Part shown: positions 1 through 10,914 of the stretch, one piece after another
Layout of the letters: every line of letters starts with the position of its first letter
Numbering within the stretch: the stretch's first letter is position 1
NCBI RefSeq assembly: GCF_024721605.1
Contig: NZ_CP102630.1
Span: forward strand, 1,488,001-1,552,000
Length of the DNA stretch: 64,000 nt
Source of the DNA: Sphingomicrobium flavum
Lineage (GTDB): Bacteria > Pseudomonadota > Alphaproteobacteria > Sphingomonadales > Sphingomonadaceae
Reading direction: 5' to 3'
Notes under the pieces: generated by a model
Told to the model about the DNA's origin: nothing
The model's input: the letters and a program-made list of their open reading frames with translations, nothing else
The model's database searches: none
Program-made: the position numbers and the translations under genes

Positions 1-890
1 TCGGTCGTCGTCATCGCCTTCAACCGATGCGCATAATAGGCCTCGCCATCCTTGAGATCGTAGGCGCCGGGCGTGTAGGTCGGCGCATTGGGCCGGTCGG
101 CTGTGAACCAGGCGATCAGACGCTCATATTGCGGGGCCATTTCCTTGGTCAGCGCCCAGCGCGCATCCTCCCGCAGCTGCGCCGCCCTGTGTCTGCTGAT
201 GGCTCCATCTGCGACCAGCTTGGCGAGATGTCCTTCGCTCGCTTCCCATAGCGCATTGAGCGGCCCGTCATCGAAGGGGGCCCCGCTGATGAGCTTGCGC
301 GATTCCTCGATCACCCCGTCATAGGCGAAGACGGGCGGGCGGCTTCCGGCAACGGCATTGGCATGAGCGCGCTCCAACAGCTGGCTCATCGCCGTGCCGA
401 TCCCGCCGATCCGCGCGATGAAGGCCACCATGTCGCTCTCAGTGTCGACGGCATGCTGGCTGATGACAATGCTCGGAATTTCCGCATGCATCGCGGTTGT
501 CTGTTCAAGCACATATTCCTGGCTGCGATAGCGTGCAGCAGCTTCCGCTTCTGCAACGCGGAACAGAAACATGTGCCAGCTCAGCTGGGCATCCGCAGGG
601 AGGCTGTCATATTCGAAATTGGCGCGCATTTCGGCCGCGGCATCGCGCCACCAGTTGACCTCGGCATCGGCGCCCGCGACACTGTAATCGTCGATCTTGT
701 CATAGTCGGTCTTGCGACCCAGCGCGGTCTGGGTGAGCGGGCTGAAGGTCAGCCATTCCTCGAACTTCTCGTCAAACCAGATGTTGAGCCTGGCGGCATC
801 GTCCTCGGCAGCGACATGGCTGGTGGCAAAAGCAGGCGCGCCCAGCGGCACGGCGGCCGAGGCGAGCAGGATGGCGGCATAGCGGATCAT
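1..890 (-). CDS. DUF885 family secreted protein (3' part outside the window)
   Basis: The reading frame starts MIRYAAILLASAAVPLG, a typical signal peptide with likely cleavage after AFA, and stays open to the left edge, so about 296 residues are visible and the C-terminus is missing. The mature part begins with an acidic helix followed by FSPLTQTALGRKTDYDKIDD, which resembles the start of DUF885 proteins, a family of predicted metallopeptidase-like secreted proteins; the metal-binding region would lie in the missing half. The start is chosen because a purine-rich AGGGGGA lies about 8 bases upstream and the signal peptide begins there. Function is not established for this family, so only the family call and export are supported. 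Confidence 0.7.
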   Translation of the reverse strand, partial: MIRYAAILLASAAVPLGAPAFATSHVAAEDDAARLNIWFDEKFEEWLTFSPLTQTALGRKTDYDKIDDYSVAGADAEVNWWRDAAAEMRANFEYDSLPADAQLSWHMFLFRVAEAEAAARYRSQEYVLEQTTAMHAEIPSIVISQHAVDTESDMVAFIARIGGIGTAMSQLLERAHANAVAGSRPPVFAYDGVIEESRKLISGAPFDDGPLNALWEASEGHLAKLVADGAISRHRAAQLREDARWALTKEMAPQYERLIAWFTADRPNAPTYTPGAYDLKDGEAYYAHRLKAMTTT

Positions 891-966
891 AGATCGTTCC
901 CCCTGTTGAACGTAGCCTTTCATGCGCCGCGATGCGGCAATTGAAAAGGGGGGTGGACCGGACATG

Positions 967-1000
967 AAAAAGGCCGGGGCGCAAACCCCGGCCTTTTCCT
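967..1000 (-). terminator. Rho-independent terminator after groEL
   Basis: Read on the minus strand, GGCCGGGG and CCCCGGCC pair around a six-base loop and are followed by a run of five T. It lies about 30 bases past the groEL stop codon and separates groEL from the DUF885 gene. Confidence 0.85.
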
Positions 1001-1028
1001 TTCTCCAGCGTGGCTGGCGTGAGGGGCT

Positions 1029-2693
<1,665 letters not shown>

Positions 2694-2721
2694 TTATCTT
2701 GGGGGAAGGAAGCCGTCAGCC

Positions 2722-3009
2722 TCAGGCCATGATGCCGAGGATGTCGCTTTCCTTCATGATGATCAGGTCTTCGCCGTCGAGCTTGATTTCGGTGCCCGAC
2801 CACTTGCCGAACAGGATCTTGTCGCCAGCCTTGACGTCGAGCGGGGTGATGGTGCCATTTTCGGCACGCGCGCCCGAACCGACGGCGACGACTTCGCCTT
2901 CCTGCGGCTTTTCCTTGGCGCTGTCGGGGATGATGATCCCGCCAGCAGTTTTTTCTTCAGCCTCGACACGGCGGACGAGGACACGGTCGTGAAGCGGTTT
3001 GAAACCCAT
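2722..3009 (-). CDS. groES: 10-kDa co-chaperonin GroES
   Basis: The lid of the GroEL chamber. The 95-residue protein starts [19 protein letters not shown] and contains the mobile loop segment ending [13 protein letters not shown], as expected. An in-frame ATG four codons upstream exists, but AGGGAA lies correctly spaced before the chosen ATG and the shorter form matches the family start. It is the first gene of the groESL operon, with the CIRCE element about 35 bases upstream of the start. Confidence 0.97.
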   Translation of the reverse strand: MGFKPLHDRVLVRRVEAEEKTAGGIIIPDSAKEKPQEGEVVAVGSGARAENGTITPLDVKAGDKILFGKWSGTEIKLDGEDLIIMKESDILGIMA

Positions 3010-3043
3010 GGGTTCCCTCATATGTTAGTGTGAACTTCAGCGA

Positions 3044-3070
3044 CTGGCACTCCATAGTGAAGAGTGCCAA
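3044..3070 (-). promoter_or_regulatory. CIRCE operator (HrcA site) upstream of groESL
   Basis: CTGGCACTC, nine bases, then GAGTGCCAA: a 9-9-9 inverted repeat that differs little from the CIRCE consensus TTAGCACTC-N9-GAGTGCTAA. It lies just before groES, the standard position for HrcA repression of the chaperonin operon. hrcA itself is not in the window. Confidence 0.92.
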
Positions 3071-3112
3071 CGTCGCAGCGCATTTGGGTTGCGCCATCGG
3101 ATGAGTCAACGG

Positions 3113-4516
3113 TCAGGCCGCGATTTTTTTGCTCGGCTCGTCCGACGTCAGGCCCAGTCGCTCGCGCATCATCCAGCGGCTGAGCATCAACACCGCCACG
3201 ATGGCCAGGCCAACGGCAAGGCCCGTCCACAGTCCAACCCCGTCCCAGCCCTTCTCAAACGCCAGCCAGGCACCCACACCGATGCCGATCAGCCAATAGC
3301 CGACAAATGTGAAGATCATCGGCACCTTGGTATCGTGCAGTCCGCGCAGCACCCCCGCGCCCGCCACCTGCGCGCCATCGACCAGCTGGAAGATGGCGGC
3401 GATGCCCAGATAGGAAACGCCAAGCGTGATGACAGTTGCATTGGCAGGCGTGTCTTCCAGGAAGATGGTGATCAGTTCGCGCGGGAAGGTCCAGATCACC
3501 ACCGCCATGACGGACATGAAGCCGACGGCCATCAGCCAGCCTGTCCACCCGGCCCGGCTGATACCAGCCTTGTCGCCGCGCCCCAGCATCAGCCCGACGC
3601 GCACGGTCGAGGCCTGTGATAGCCCCCATGGCACCATGAAGGACAGGGCCGCCACCTGCAGCGCCACGCTATGCGCCGCCAGGGCATCCTCGCCCACCAG
3701 TCCCATCAGATAGGCCGCCGCCGAAAATACCCCGCCTTCAAACCCCATGGCAAGGCCGATGGGCAGGCCCAGCCGCCACATTTCGCGATAGCGCGGCCAG
3801 TCGGCGACCCAGAAGCGACCGAACAGGCTGAAGCGGCGAAATTGCCGGTCCCGCAGGATCACGATTCCCAGCAAGAGCGTCAGCAGGCTCCACACGATGC
3901 TGCCCGCAAGCCCGCCGCCGAAAACCCCCAGTTCCGGCAGGCCAAACGCGCCGAAGATCAGGCCATAACCCAGTACGCCGTTGAGCAACACACCTAGCAG
4001 GCTCATCACCAACACCCAGCCCGGACGCTCCAGCGCGGATACGAAATTGCGCATGGCGTTGAACAGGAAGAAAGGCAGGACAGACCACATATAGCCGTTG
4101 AGAAATTGCTGCGCGATGGCGGCAAGACGCGGCTGCTGGCCCAGCGCGATGATGATGGCCTCGGCATTCCACGCCACCAGCCAGATCGGCAGCACGATGG
4201 TGAAGATCAGCCAGACCGACTGGCGAAAGCTGCGGCGCACATCGGTGACGCTGCGCAGCTTGCGGCCCAGAGCCGTGGCCATCATCGGCGATGAGGCGGT
4301 GATCAGTCCCAGCCCGATCAGCGTCATCGCGAAGAACAGGTTCACGGCCAAGGCCGCGCCCGCTACTTCGGTGGAGCCGATCTGGCCCATAAGCCACACA
4401 TCGGTCGCATTAATCGCGGACATCGTGAGGTTGGACAGGATCAGCGGCCAGGCAAGCGCAAGCGTCGCGCGAATTTCGCGCTTTCCGCTCCCTTCGATCC
4501 CCTTGCCCTGTGTCAT
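3113..4516 (-). CDS. MATE family multidrug/Na+ antiporter
   Basis: A 467-residue inner membrane protein with about twelve hydrophobic segments, the size and pattern of the NorM/MATE exporters that use a sodium or proton gradient to expel cationic drugs. The N-terminus (LALAWPLILSNLTMSAINATDVWLMG, quoted in part: PLILSNLTMSA and DVWLMGQIG) and the second-half repeat (GLPIGLAMGFEGGVFSAAAY) match the two MatE repeats. It stands alone between groES and sppA; the substrate cannot be told from sequence. Confidence 0.9.
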   Translation of the reverse strand: MTQGKGIEGSGKREIRATLALAWPLILSNLTMSAINATDVWLMGQIGSTEVAGAALAVNLFFAMTLIGLGLITASSPMMATALGRKLRSVTDVRRSFRQSVWLIFTIVLPIWLVAWNAEAIIIALGQQPRLAAIAQQFLNGYMWSVLPFFLFNAMRNFVSALERPGWVLVMSLLGVLLNGVLGYGLIFGAFGLPELGVFGGGLAGSIVWSLLTLLLGIVILRDRQFRRFSLFGRFWVADWPRYREMWRLGLPIGLAMGFEGGVFSAAAYLMGLVGEDALAAHSVALQVAALSFMVPWGLSQASTVRVGLMLGRGDKAGISRAGWTGWLMAVGFMSVMAVVIWTFPRELITIFLEDTPANATVITLGVSYLGIAAIFQLVDGAQVAGAGVLRGLHDTKVPMIFTFVGYWLIGIGVGAWLAFEKGWDGVGLWTGLAVGLAIVAVLMLSRWMMRERLGLTSDEPSKKIAA

Positions 4517-4618
4517 GAGGCAAGGGCGCTAGCCCTCGCCCGCCGCGTCGTCCAGCGAATAAGGCTGGCACTTGGGCCAATGCTCCCTATCTTGGAAGCA
4601 ATTGTTCAGGAGTGACTT

Positions 4619-6457
4619 ATGGGTTTCGCGCGCGCGCTTTGGAAATTGCTGGTCGGCATCAAGGACTTTCTCGTCCTCATCTTCATGATCATGTTTTTTG
4701 GGCTGATCTATGCCGCGTTGCAGGGCACGCCCGATCCGGTCGTCGATGGTGTACTGTGGGTCGATCTGGACGGCGTGGTCGTCGAGGAACCTTCCGCGCC
4801 CGATCCCTTCATGGTCGCTACCGGCTTTTCGGGCGCCACCGGCGAATATCGTCTGCGCGACCTCGTGGCAGCACTCGAAGCCGCCAAGGATGACGATCGC
4901 ATCAAGGCGGTGGCCTTGGATCTCGACGGTTTCCTAGGCGGTGGACAGGTGGCGCTGGGCGACCTTGGCGATGCCATCGAGGAGGTTCGCAAGTCCGACA
5001 AGCAGGTCATCGCTTATGCCACCGCCTATTCGGACGATGCCTATCAGCTTGCCGCCCATGCCTCGGAAATCTGGCTCAACCCCATGGGCGCGGTCGCCTT
5101 TGCCGGCCCCGGCGGCAACAATCTCTATTATGCCGAATTTTTCGACAAGATCGGCGTCACCGCCAATGTCTACCGCGCCGGCACCTATAAGAGCGCGGTC
5201 GAACCCTATACCCGCAGCGATATGAGCCCCGAGGCCCGCGAAAACCGCCAGCAGCTGGCCGATACATTGCTCTCGATCTGGCGCGAGGATGTCGAGGCGG
5301 CCCGCCCCAAGGCGCAGCTCGACCTCGCGCTCAACCGCCCGCTCGACATGATTGCAGGCGGCGAAGGCGACCTGTCGCGCGCCGCCTTGAAGGCCGGGCT
5401 GGTCGACCAGCTCGCCAGCCGCGCCGATTATGAGGCGCGCCTTACCGAAATCGCCGGTGACGATGGCAATGGCGGCTTCAAGCACAGCCTGATCGAGGAT
5501 TATGCCGCGCTCGAGATCGACGCGCCCACCGGCACCATCGGCGTCGTCACCGTGGCCGGCACTATCGTCGACGGCACGGCTGGCCCCGGCACCGCTGCGG
5601 GCAGCAGCCTTGCCGAAGCGATCGAGCAGGCCGCCGCCAATAACGAGCTCGACGCCCTTATCGTGCGCATCGACAGCCCGGGCGGCTCCGCCCTCGCTTC
5701 CGAACGCATCCGCCAGGCCATCCTCAAGGTGAAGGCCGAAGGCGTGCCCGTGGTCGCCAGCTTCGCCAATGTCGCGGCCTCGGGCGGCTATTGGGTCGCC
5801 ACCGCAGCCGACAGGATCGTCGCCGAACCCGACACCATCACCGGCTCGATCGGCGTCTTCGCTTTCTTCCCCAGCTTCGAAGGCACGCTCGACCAGTTGG
5901 GCATTGGCGCGGACGGGGTCACCACCACCCCGCTGTCTGGCGAACCCGACATTTTGGGCGGCGTTTCGGAAACCGCCGATGCCTTCCTGCAGGCGGGCGT
6001 TCTGGACACCTACCAGCGCTTCCTCACCATCAGCGCTGAAGCACGCGGCAAAACGGTCGAGGAGATCGACGCCATTGGCGGCGGGCGCGTCTGGGATGGC
6101 GGCGCAGCGCGGCAGGTCGGCCTGGTCGACCGTTTCGGCGGCATGGACGAGGCAATCGAACTGGCCCGCGAGCTGGCCGAAAATGAGGACGCCGACATCT
6201 TCTATATCGAGCGGGAAAGCCCCTGGGGCGACAGCCTGCTCGGCCTGTTCGCCAGCGATGCGCGCAGCGACGCGCCGGTCGATATCTACACCCACCTCGC
6301 CCGCACCCCGCAATCTTTGGTCGAACAGGCGATCGTGGATGTGGAAGAAATGATGGCCGGGCCCACGATCCAGGCACGCTGCCTGGAATGCGGGCCCAGC
6401 GTCACTGTGCCCAAGCGGGAGAGCAAAAGCTGGTGGGCGCGGCTCCTACGCCTCTGA
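4619..6457 (+). CDS. sppA: Signal peptide peptidase SppA, long (67K) form
   Basis: Inner membrane serine protease that degrades cleaved signal peptides. The 612 residues contain one N-terminal membrane anchor (about residues 10-33) and two tandem S49 domains. The catalytic dyad of the long form is visible: Lys in GTYKSAVEP (K191) in the first domain and Ser in NVAASGGYW (S388) in the second. Start chosen for CAGGAGTGA six bases upstream. Its last 12 bases overlap the convergent PepSY gene. An unusual C-terminal tail carries CLECGPS, two cysteines near the end, of unknown role. Confidence 0.93.
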   Translation: MGFARALWKLLVGIKDFLVLIFMIMFFGLIYAALQGTPDPVVDGVLWVDLDGVVVEEPSAPDPFMVATGFSGATGEYRLRDLVAALEAAKDDDRIKAVALDLDGFLGGGQVALGDLGDAIEEVRKSDKQVIAYATAYSDDAYQLAAHASEIWLNPMGAVAFAGPGGNNLYYAEFFDKIGVTANVYRAGTYKSAVEPYTRSDMSPEARENRQQLADTLLSIWREDVEAARPKAQLDLALNRPLDMIAGGEGDLSRAALKAGLVDQLASRADYEARLTEIAGDDGNGGFKHSLIEDYAALEIDAPTGTIGVVTVAGTIVDGTAGPGTAAGSSLAEAIEQAAANNELDALIVRIDSPGGSALASERIRQAILKVKAEGVPVVASFANVAASGGYWVATAADRIVAEPDTITGSIGVFAFFPSFEGTLDQLGIGADGVTTTPLSGEPDILGGVSETADAFLQAGVLDTYQRFLTISAEARGKTVEEIDAIGGGRVWDGGAARQVGLVDRFGGMDEAIELARELAENEDADIFYIERESPWGDSLLGLFASDARSDAPVDIYTHLARTPQSLVEQAIVDVEEMMAGPTIQARCLECGPSVTVPKRESKSWWARLLRL

Positions 6458-7147
6458 CGTGGCCTTGCGGCGCTTCCTGCGGCCCGTCGATAGCGGCAGC
6501 AGAATGAGCGCCAGCACCGTCATGATGATGGAGAAGATTGCAAAGCTCTTCACCCACCAGTTGGACGTGTCCTCGCGCGTCTGCAGGTCCATGATGTGCA
6601 GGCCCCACATGAAATCGAAGATACGCCACCAGCCCGTGCGCGTCGCCGCCACTGCGCCGCTGGCGGGATCGACATAGAAATGATCGCCATTGTCCATCAC
6701 GATCTGCCAGGCTTCTGAATTGCGCCGCCAGTCGATCGGCGGATTGTCGGCATCGGTGCGATTGACCGCCGCGACCTTGGCATCGCCCGTATAGCGCGCG
6801 GCAAATTCGGCCACGGCCTCGTCGGCGCCATAGGGATCGACCCAGGCTCCCGTCGTCGGATCGGCCAGCCGCGTCGTGCCATCGGCCATCTGCACCACCC
6901 AGCGCGGCCCGGCGGCGCGCGATTGCAGCATCAAGCTGTTCACCATCGCGCCCTCGGGAATGGCGGGCAGCGTCACATTGCTCGTCATCGGTATCGCAGC
7001 GGCGGGCGCCATCAGATTGGCGCCGCGCACTTCCTCGATCGGCTTCCAGACCATGACGAGCCCCGTCACCGTCCAGATCAAAAACGGCACCCCGACCAGC
7101 CAGCCGAGCCACAAATGCCATTTCCTGAGATTTTTCCGACTGAGCAT
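6446..7147 (-). CDS. PepSY-domain membrane protein
   Basis: A 233-residue protein with an N-terminal transmembrane helix (WHLWLGWLVGVPFLIWTVTG, residues 10-29), a periplasmic portion with PepSY-like segments, and a second helix near residues 205-222 followed by a basic tail (TGRRKRRK). This is the layout of PepSY-associated TM proteins found near iron uptake or respiratory genes, often of unknown function. Its end overlaps the end of sppA, which points the opposite way. No partner gene next to it suggests a substrate. Confidence 0.75.
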   Translation of the reverse strand: MLSRKNLRKWHLWLGWLVGVPFLIWTVTGLVMVWKPIEEVRGANLMAPAAAIPMTSNVTLPAIPEGAMVNSLMLQSRAAGPRWVVQMADGTTRLADPTTGAWVDPYGADEAVAEFAARYTGDAKVAAVNRTDADNPPIDWRRNSEAWQIVMDNGDHFYVDPASGAVAATRTGWWRIFDFMWGLHIMDLQTREDTSNWWVKSFAIFSIIMTVLALILLPLSTGRRKRRKATSEA

Positions 7148-7198
7148 GTGCTTCCTCCCCGCTGCCCTTGCTAGCGGGGAGAAATTTGCCTGACCAGC

Positions 7199-8599
7199 CT
7201 AGATGTGAATCGGCTTGCCCTGCACCGCCATCGCCGCTTCCTTGACCGCTTCACTATGGGTCGGATGGGCGTGGCAGGTGTAAGCGATATCCTCGCTGGT
7301 GGCGCCAAATTCCATCGCCTGCGCGGCCTGCGCGATCATGGTGCCGGCGGGCACCGCGATGCACCAGACGCCGACCACGCGGTCGGTCTTGGCATCGGCG
7401 ATGATCTTCACCGAACCGTCGGGCTCGTGGTTGGTCTTGGCGCGGCTGTTGGCCAACATCGGGAACTTGCCGACCTTCACTTCGCCATATTTTTCCTTGG
7501 CTTCGATCTCGGTCAGGCCGACGCCGGCGATTTCGGGCCAGGTGTAGACAACACCCGGAATGATATCGTGGTTCACGATACCGGTGAGGCCCGCGATATT
7601 CTCGGCCACCGCGATGCCTTCATCCTCGGCCTTGTGGGCCAGCATCGGGCCCGGCACCACATCGCCAATGGCCCAGACGCCATCGACAGCGGTGCGGAAA
7701 TCATGGTCGGTTTCGATCTGGCCGCGCTTGTTCAGCTCGAGACCGATGGCATCCAGCCCAAGCCCGTCCGTATTGGGACGACGTCCGATCGACACCAATA
7801 CGCAATCGGCTTCCATCGTTTCGGAATCGCCGCCCTTGGCGGGTTCCATCGTCAAGGTGGCCTTGCCGCCCTTCACTTCGACACCGGCCACCTTGGTGCC
7901 CAGCTTGAAGGTGAAGCCCTGCTTCTTGAAGATCTTGTTGGCTTCCTTGCGGATATCCTCGTCCATGCCGGGCAGGATCTGGTCGAGATATTCGACGCAG
8001 GTCACCTTGGCGCCCAGGCGGCGCCACACGCTGCCCAGTTCCAGCCCGATCACGCCGCCGCCAATGACGACCATATGTTCGGGCACCTTGGCGAGCTCGA
8101 GCGCACCCGTGCTGTCGACGATCACGCCGCCATCATTGTCGACTTCCACACCCGGCAGCGGGGTGACGGAGGAGCCGGTGGCGATGACGATATTCTTGGC
8201 AGTGACGGTCTTGCCCGCAACTTCAACGCTGTGCGCGTCCTTGAAGCTGGCATAGCCCTTCAGCCAATCGACCTTATTCTTCTTGAACAAAAATTCGATG
8301 CCGCCGGTCAGCTGCTTGACCGCATCGCGGCGCTGGCCGTGCATCTTTTCAAGGTTCAGCGTCGGGGTGACTTCAACGCCCATGCTGGCCATCGTGCCAT
8401 TTGCCGCCGCATCGAAATATTCCGACGCGTGCAGCATCGCCTTGGAAGGAATGCAGCCGACATTGAGACAAGTCCCGCCCAGCGTCTCGCGCCCCTCGGC
8501 GCACGCGGTCTTCAGCCCCAGCTGCGCCGCGCGGATCGCCGCGACATAGCCGCCGGGTCCGGCACCGATCACAAGGACGTCATAGTCGAATTCAGCCAT
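7199..8599 (-). CDS. lpdA: Dihydrolipoyl dehydrogenase (E3)
   Basis: Flavoprotein that reoxidises the lipoyl arm of 2-oxoacid dehydrogenases, passing electrons to NAD+. The 466 residues show the FAD site GAGPGGYVAA at the start, the redox disulfide in GGTCLNVGCIPSK (C44, C49), a central NAD site GGGVIGLELGSVW, and the C-terminal HAHPTHSE catalytic motif. It lies downstream of odhA-odhB on the same strand, separated by two small genes, so it is likely the E3 of that complex. Confidence 0.96.
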   Translation of the reverse strand: MAEFDYDVLVIGAGPGGYVAAIRAAQLGLKTACAEGRETLGGTCLNVGCIPSKAMLHASEYFDAAANGTMASMGVEVTPTLNLEKMHGQRRDAVKQLTGGIEFLFKKNKVDWLKGYASFKDAHSVEVAGKTVTAKNIVIATGSSVTPLPGVEVDNDGGVIVDSTGALELAKVPEHMVVIGGGVIGLELGSVWRRLGAKVTCVEYLDQILPGMDEDIRKEANKIFKKQGFTFKLGTKVAGVEVKGGKATLTMEPAKGGDSETMEADCVLVSIGRRPNTDGLGLDAIGLELNKRGQIETDHDFRTAVDGVWAIGDVVPGPMLAHKAEDEGIAVAENIAGLTGIVNHDIIPGVVYTWPEIAGVGLTEIEAKEKYGEVKVGKFPMLANSRAKTNHEPDGSVKIIADAKTDRVVGVWCIAVPAGTMIAQAAQAMEFGATSEDIAYTCHAHPTHSEAVKEAAMAVQGKPIHI

Positions 8600-8674
8600 T
8601 ACAGATTCCTGCCAGTCGAAATGATTTCGTGGCCCATGTAGCTAATTAGGCAGCAATCGCAACCGTCAGCGTGG

Positions 8675-9211
8675 TCAGCCAAGAAGGACGATTGCGCCCA
8701 GTCCGTGCTCGCTCGCGGTCGCGACGAGCCGCCGAAGGATGCCGAGATTCTCGCGCACATATTCGCGCATGTCGTCGGGCTGGCTGGCGAATAGCTGCGC
8801 TAAATAGATGCGCTTGGCTTGCATTGCCTCGGCGTCGAGCCGGTCGAGGATCTCGTCGTCCCCCAACTTGGAAAGCTCGGCGTTCGCCTTCGCCATCGCT
8901 TCGGGCGGAATATAAAACGGCGCTTCTTCGTCGTCGGGATCGCCGCAGCGGCGCATCCCGCCACCCATGATCAGGCCCAGCGGCCCCTCGACGGCCTCGC
9001 CACTGCCGGTGAGCGCAAAGTGAATGGCATGCCAGCTCTTGTCGAGATCGATCGGCTCTTCGGCATGGACTTCGGTCTGGTCCTTGCGCGCCATGATCGC
9101 ATCCCAGTCGAGCTCCTCCGCCTCGATATAGTCGAACGCCGCATCCGCATCTGAAATACACTTCTCGGCTTTCGCGGCGTCGATCAATCGCGCTGTCCAG
9201 GCAATACCCAT
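8675..9211 (-). CDS. DUF1877 (YfbM-like) protein
   Basis: A 178-residue soluble protein. Segments LDLDKSWHAIHFALTG-like (here IDLDKSWHAIHFALTG) and GPLGLIMGGGM are hallmarks of the DUF1877/YfbM family, whose function is unknown. The start MGIAWTARLID is preceded by GGGAGGTG, a strong ribosome-binding site, and is preferred over an upstream in-frame start. It sits between odhB and lpdA with the small lipoprotein; co-transcription is possible but no functional link is apparent. Confidence 0.8.
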   Translation of the reverse strand: MGIAWTARLIDAAKAEKCISDADAAFDYIEAEELDWDAIMARKDQTEVHAEEPIDLDKSWHAIHFALTGSGEAVEGPLGLIMGGGMRRCGDPDDEEAPFYIPPEAMAKANAELSKLGDDEILDRLDAEAMQAKRIYLAQLFASQPDDMREYVRENLGILRRLVATASEHGLGAIVLLG

Positions 9212-9264
9212 CACGCACCTCCCATCACAACACGGGCACATTAGACCATGCGGCCGGCTGTCCG

Positions 9265-9576
9265 CTAGAGGCCGGGTTCGCTCTGATCCGTCGCAGTCGC
9301 CGTTCCACCGGTCTCCTCGGCGCACTCGGCGAGGATTTCCTGTATCCGCGCGCTATCGACCTCGGCCAGCTGCGATGCGTCCTTTTCGAGGATCTTGTCC
9401 GCGCTGCAACTGCACATCGGCGTCACGGCCTCTGCGGAAATGCCCATATTTTCGGCAACACCCTCGCACCGCGCCACGAACGCTTCCCGGACAGGGCCAT
9501 CGAACTGGTCCATCGCCGCATCGCAGCCGGACAGGAAGGCCGTTCCAGCGGCCGCAACAAGTAATCGCGTCTTCAT
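9265..9576 (-). CDS. Small lipoprotein of unknown function
   Basis: A 103-residue protein beginning MKTRLLVAAAGTAFLSGCDA, a lipoprotein signal with LSGC lipobox, so the mature protein should be lipid-anchored at its cysteine. The rest is short and acidic with three further cysteines (ARCEGVAE, MCSCSADK), suggesting a compact disulfide-bonded fold. It follows odhB by 26 bases on the same strand. No family is recognised. Confidence 0.7.
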   Translation of the reverse strand: MKTRLLVAAAGTAFLSGCDAAMDQFDGPVREAFVARCEGVAENMGISAEAVTPMCSCSADKILEKDASQLAEVDSARIQEILAECAEETGGTATATDQSEPGL

Positions 9577-9602
9577 CCGTCATCTCCAGAAACGACCTGA
9601 AC

Positions 9603-10898
9603 TTACAGGTCGATGAGCAAACGCATGGGGTCTTCAAGAGCTTCCTTGACCCGCACCAAAAATGTCACCGCTTCGCGGCCGTCGATCAGGCGGTGGTCGT
9701 AGGACAGCGCCAGATACATCATCGGGCGGATGACGATTTCGCCATTCACCGCCACCGGGCGTTCCTCGATCCGGTGCATGCCCAGCACTGCCGACTGCGG
9801 CGGGTTGATGATCGGGGTGGACAGCAGGCTGCCGAACACGCCGCCATTGGAAATGGTGAAAGTGCCGCCCTGCATTTCTTCCATGGTCAGCGTGCCGTCC
9901 TTGGCCTTCTTGCCATATTCGGCGATCTGGTTCTCGATCTCGGCAAAGCTCATCGCATCGGCGCTGCGGATGACCGGCACCACCAGCCCCTTGGGGGCGG
10001 ACACGGCAACCGACACGTCGAGATAATCATGATAGACGATCTCGTCGCCTTCGATGCGGGCATTGACGCTCGGCACATCCTTGGCCGCCAGCGCGCAGGC
10101 CTTCACGAAAAAGCTCATGAAGCCAAGGCGGATGCCATGCTTCTTGGCGAAATGGTCCTTATATTTCGCCCGCGCTTCCATGACCGCGGTCATGTCGACA
10201 TCGTTGAAGGTGGTCAGAAGCGCTGCCGTATTCTGCGCTTCCTTGAGGCGCGAGGCGATGGTCTGGCGAAGGCGCGACATCTTGACGCGTTCTTCCTTGC
10301 GCTCGCCCGCTCCCGATGCGGTGACGCCCTTCGCTTCGGGCCCCGGCTTGGTAGCCGGCTGCGCGGCTTTTTTTGCGGCAGGCTTGGCAGCGGAGTTCTT
10401 CGCGTCAGCAGCGGCGATCACATCGTCCTTGGTGATGCGGCCGTCCTTGCCGGTGCCCTTGATGGTCGACGGGTCAACGCCATGTTCGAGCACCGCGCGG
10501 CGAACGGCTGGTGACAGGGTCTGCGCCTGTACGCCGCCGCCATGTTCCATTTCCTTATCTTCGTCGTCTACCTTTTCCTCGGCCGCAATATTTTCGCCCG
10601 GGCCAGGTTCATGCGCGACCTCATCGTCCGTCGCTGCGGGGGCGGCAGCAGCCGCACCGCCGCCTTCGCCAACGGTCGCGATCACCGCGCCGACTTCGAC
10701 CGTATCGCCCTCGGCGACCAGATGCTCGCCTAGCACACCTGCGACCGGCGAGGGCACATCGACCGACACCTTGTCGGTCTCCAGGCTGCAGATCGCTTCA
10801 TCGGCCGCAACGGCATCGCCCGGCTGCTTCAGCCACTGGCCGACCGTGGCTTCGGTAATGGATTCGCCCAAAGTGGGGACCTTGACCTCAGTGGCCAT
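9603..10898 (-). CDS. odhB: 2-oxoglutarate dehydrogenase E2, dihydrolipoyl succinyltransferase
   Basis: Core subunit of the 2-oxoglutarate dehydrogenase complex, transferring the succinyl group to CoA. The 431 residues comprise an N-terminal lipoyl domain with the lipoylated Lys in [11 protein letters not shown] (K43), an alanine/acid-rich linker, a peripheral subunit-binding domain ([15 protein letters not shown]), a second Ala/Lys linker, and the catalytic domain ending with [13 protein letters not shown]. The start [13 protein letters not shown] has AGAGGA upstream; the longer in-frame extension lacks family similarity. It follows odhA by 16 bases, forming an operon. Confidence 0.96.
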   Translation of the reverse strand: MATEVKVPTLGESITEATVGQWLKQPGDAVAADEAICSLETDKVSVDVPSPVAGVLGEHLVAEGDTVEVGAVIATVGEGGGAAAAAPAATDDEVAHEPGPGENIAAEEKVDDEDKEMEHGGGVQAQTLSPAVRRAVLEHGVDPSTIKGTGKDGRITKDDVIAAADAKNSAAKPAAKKAAQPATKPGPEAKGVTASGAGERKEERVKMSRLRQTIASRLKEAQNTAALLTTFNDVDMTAVMEARAKYKDHFAKKHGIRLGFMSFFVKACALAAKDVPSVNARIEGDEIVYHDYLDVSVAVSAPKGLVVPVIRSADAMSFAEIENQIAEYGKKAKDGTLTMEEMQGGTFTISNGGVFGSLLSTPIINPPQSAVLGMHRIEERPVAVNGEIVIRPMMYLALSYDHRLIDGREAVTFLVRVKEALEDPMRLLIDL

Positions 10899-10914
10899 GA
10901 TGTTCCTCTTTCCT

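Noticed and set aside
4934..6313. Long open frame antisense to sppA
   Set aside because: A shadow frame; sppA has its catalytic residues and ribosome site on the plus strand.
7155..7181. CTCCCCGCT/AGCGGGGAG hairpin between lpdA and the PepSY gene as a terminator
   Set aside because: The stem is good but no T run follows on the minus strand; it overlaps the leader of the PepSY gene.
7205..8641. Long open frame antisense to lpdA
   Set aside because: A shadow of the lpdA codons with His- and Asp-rich composition and no family match.
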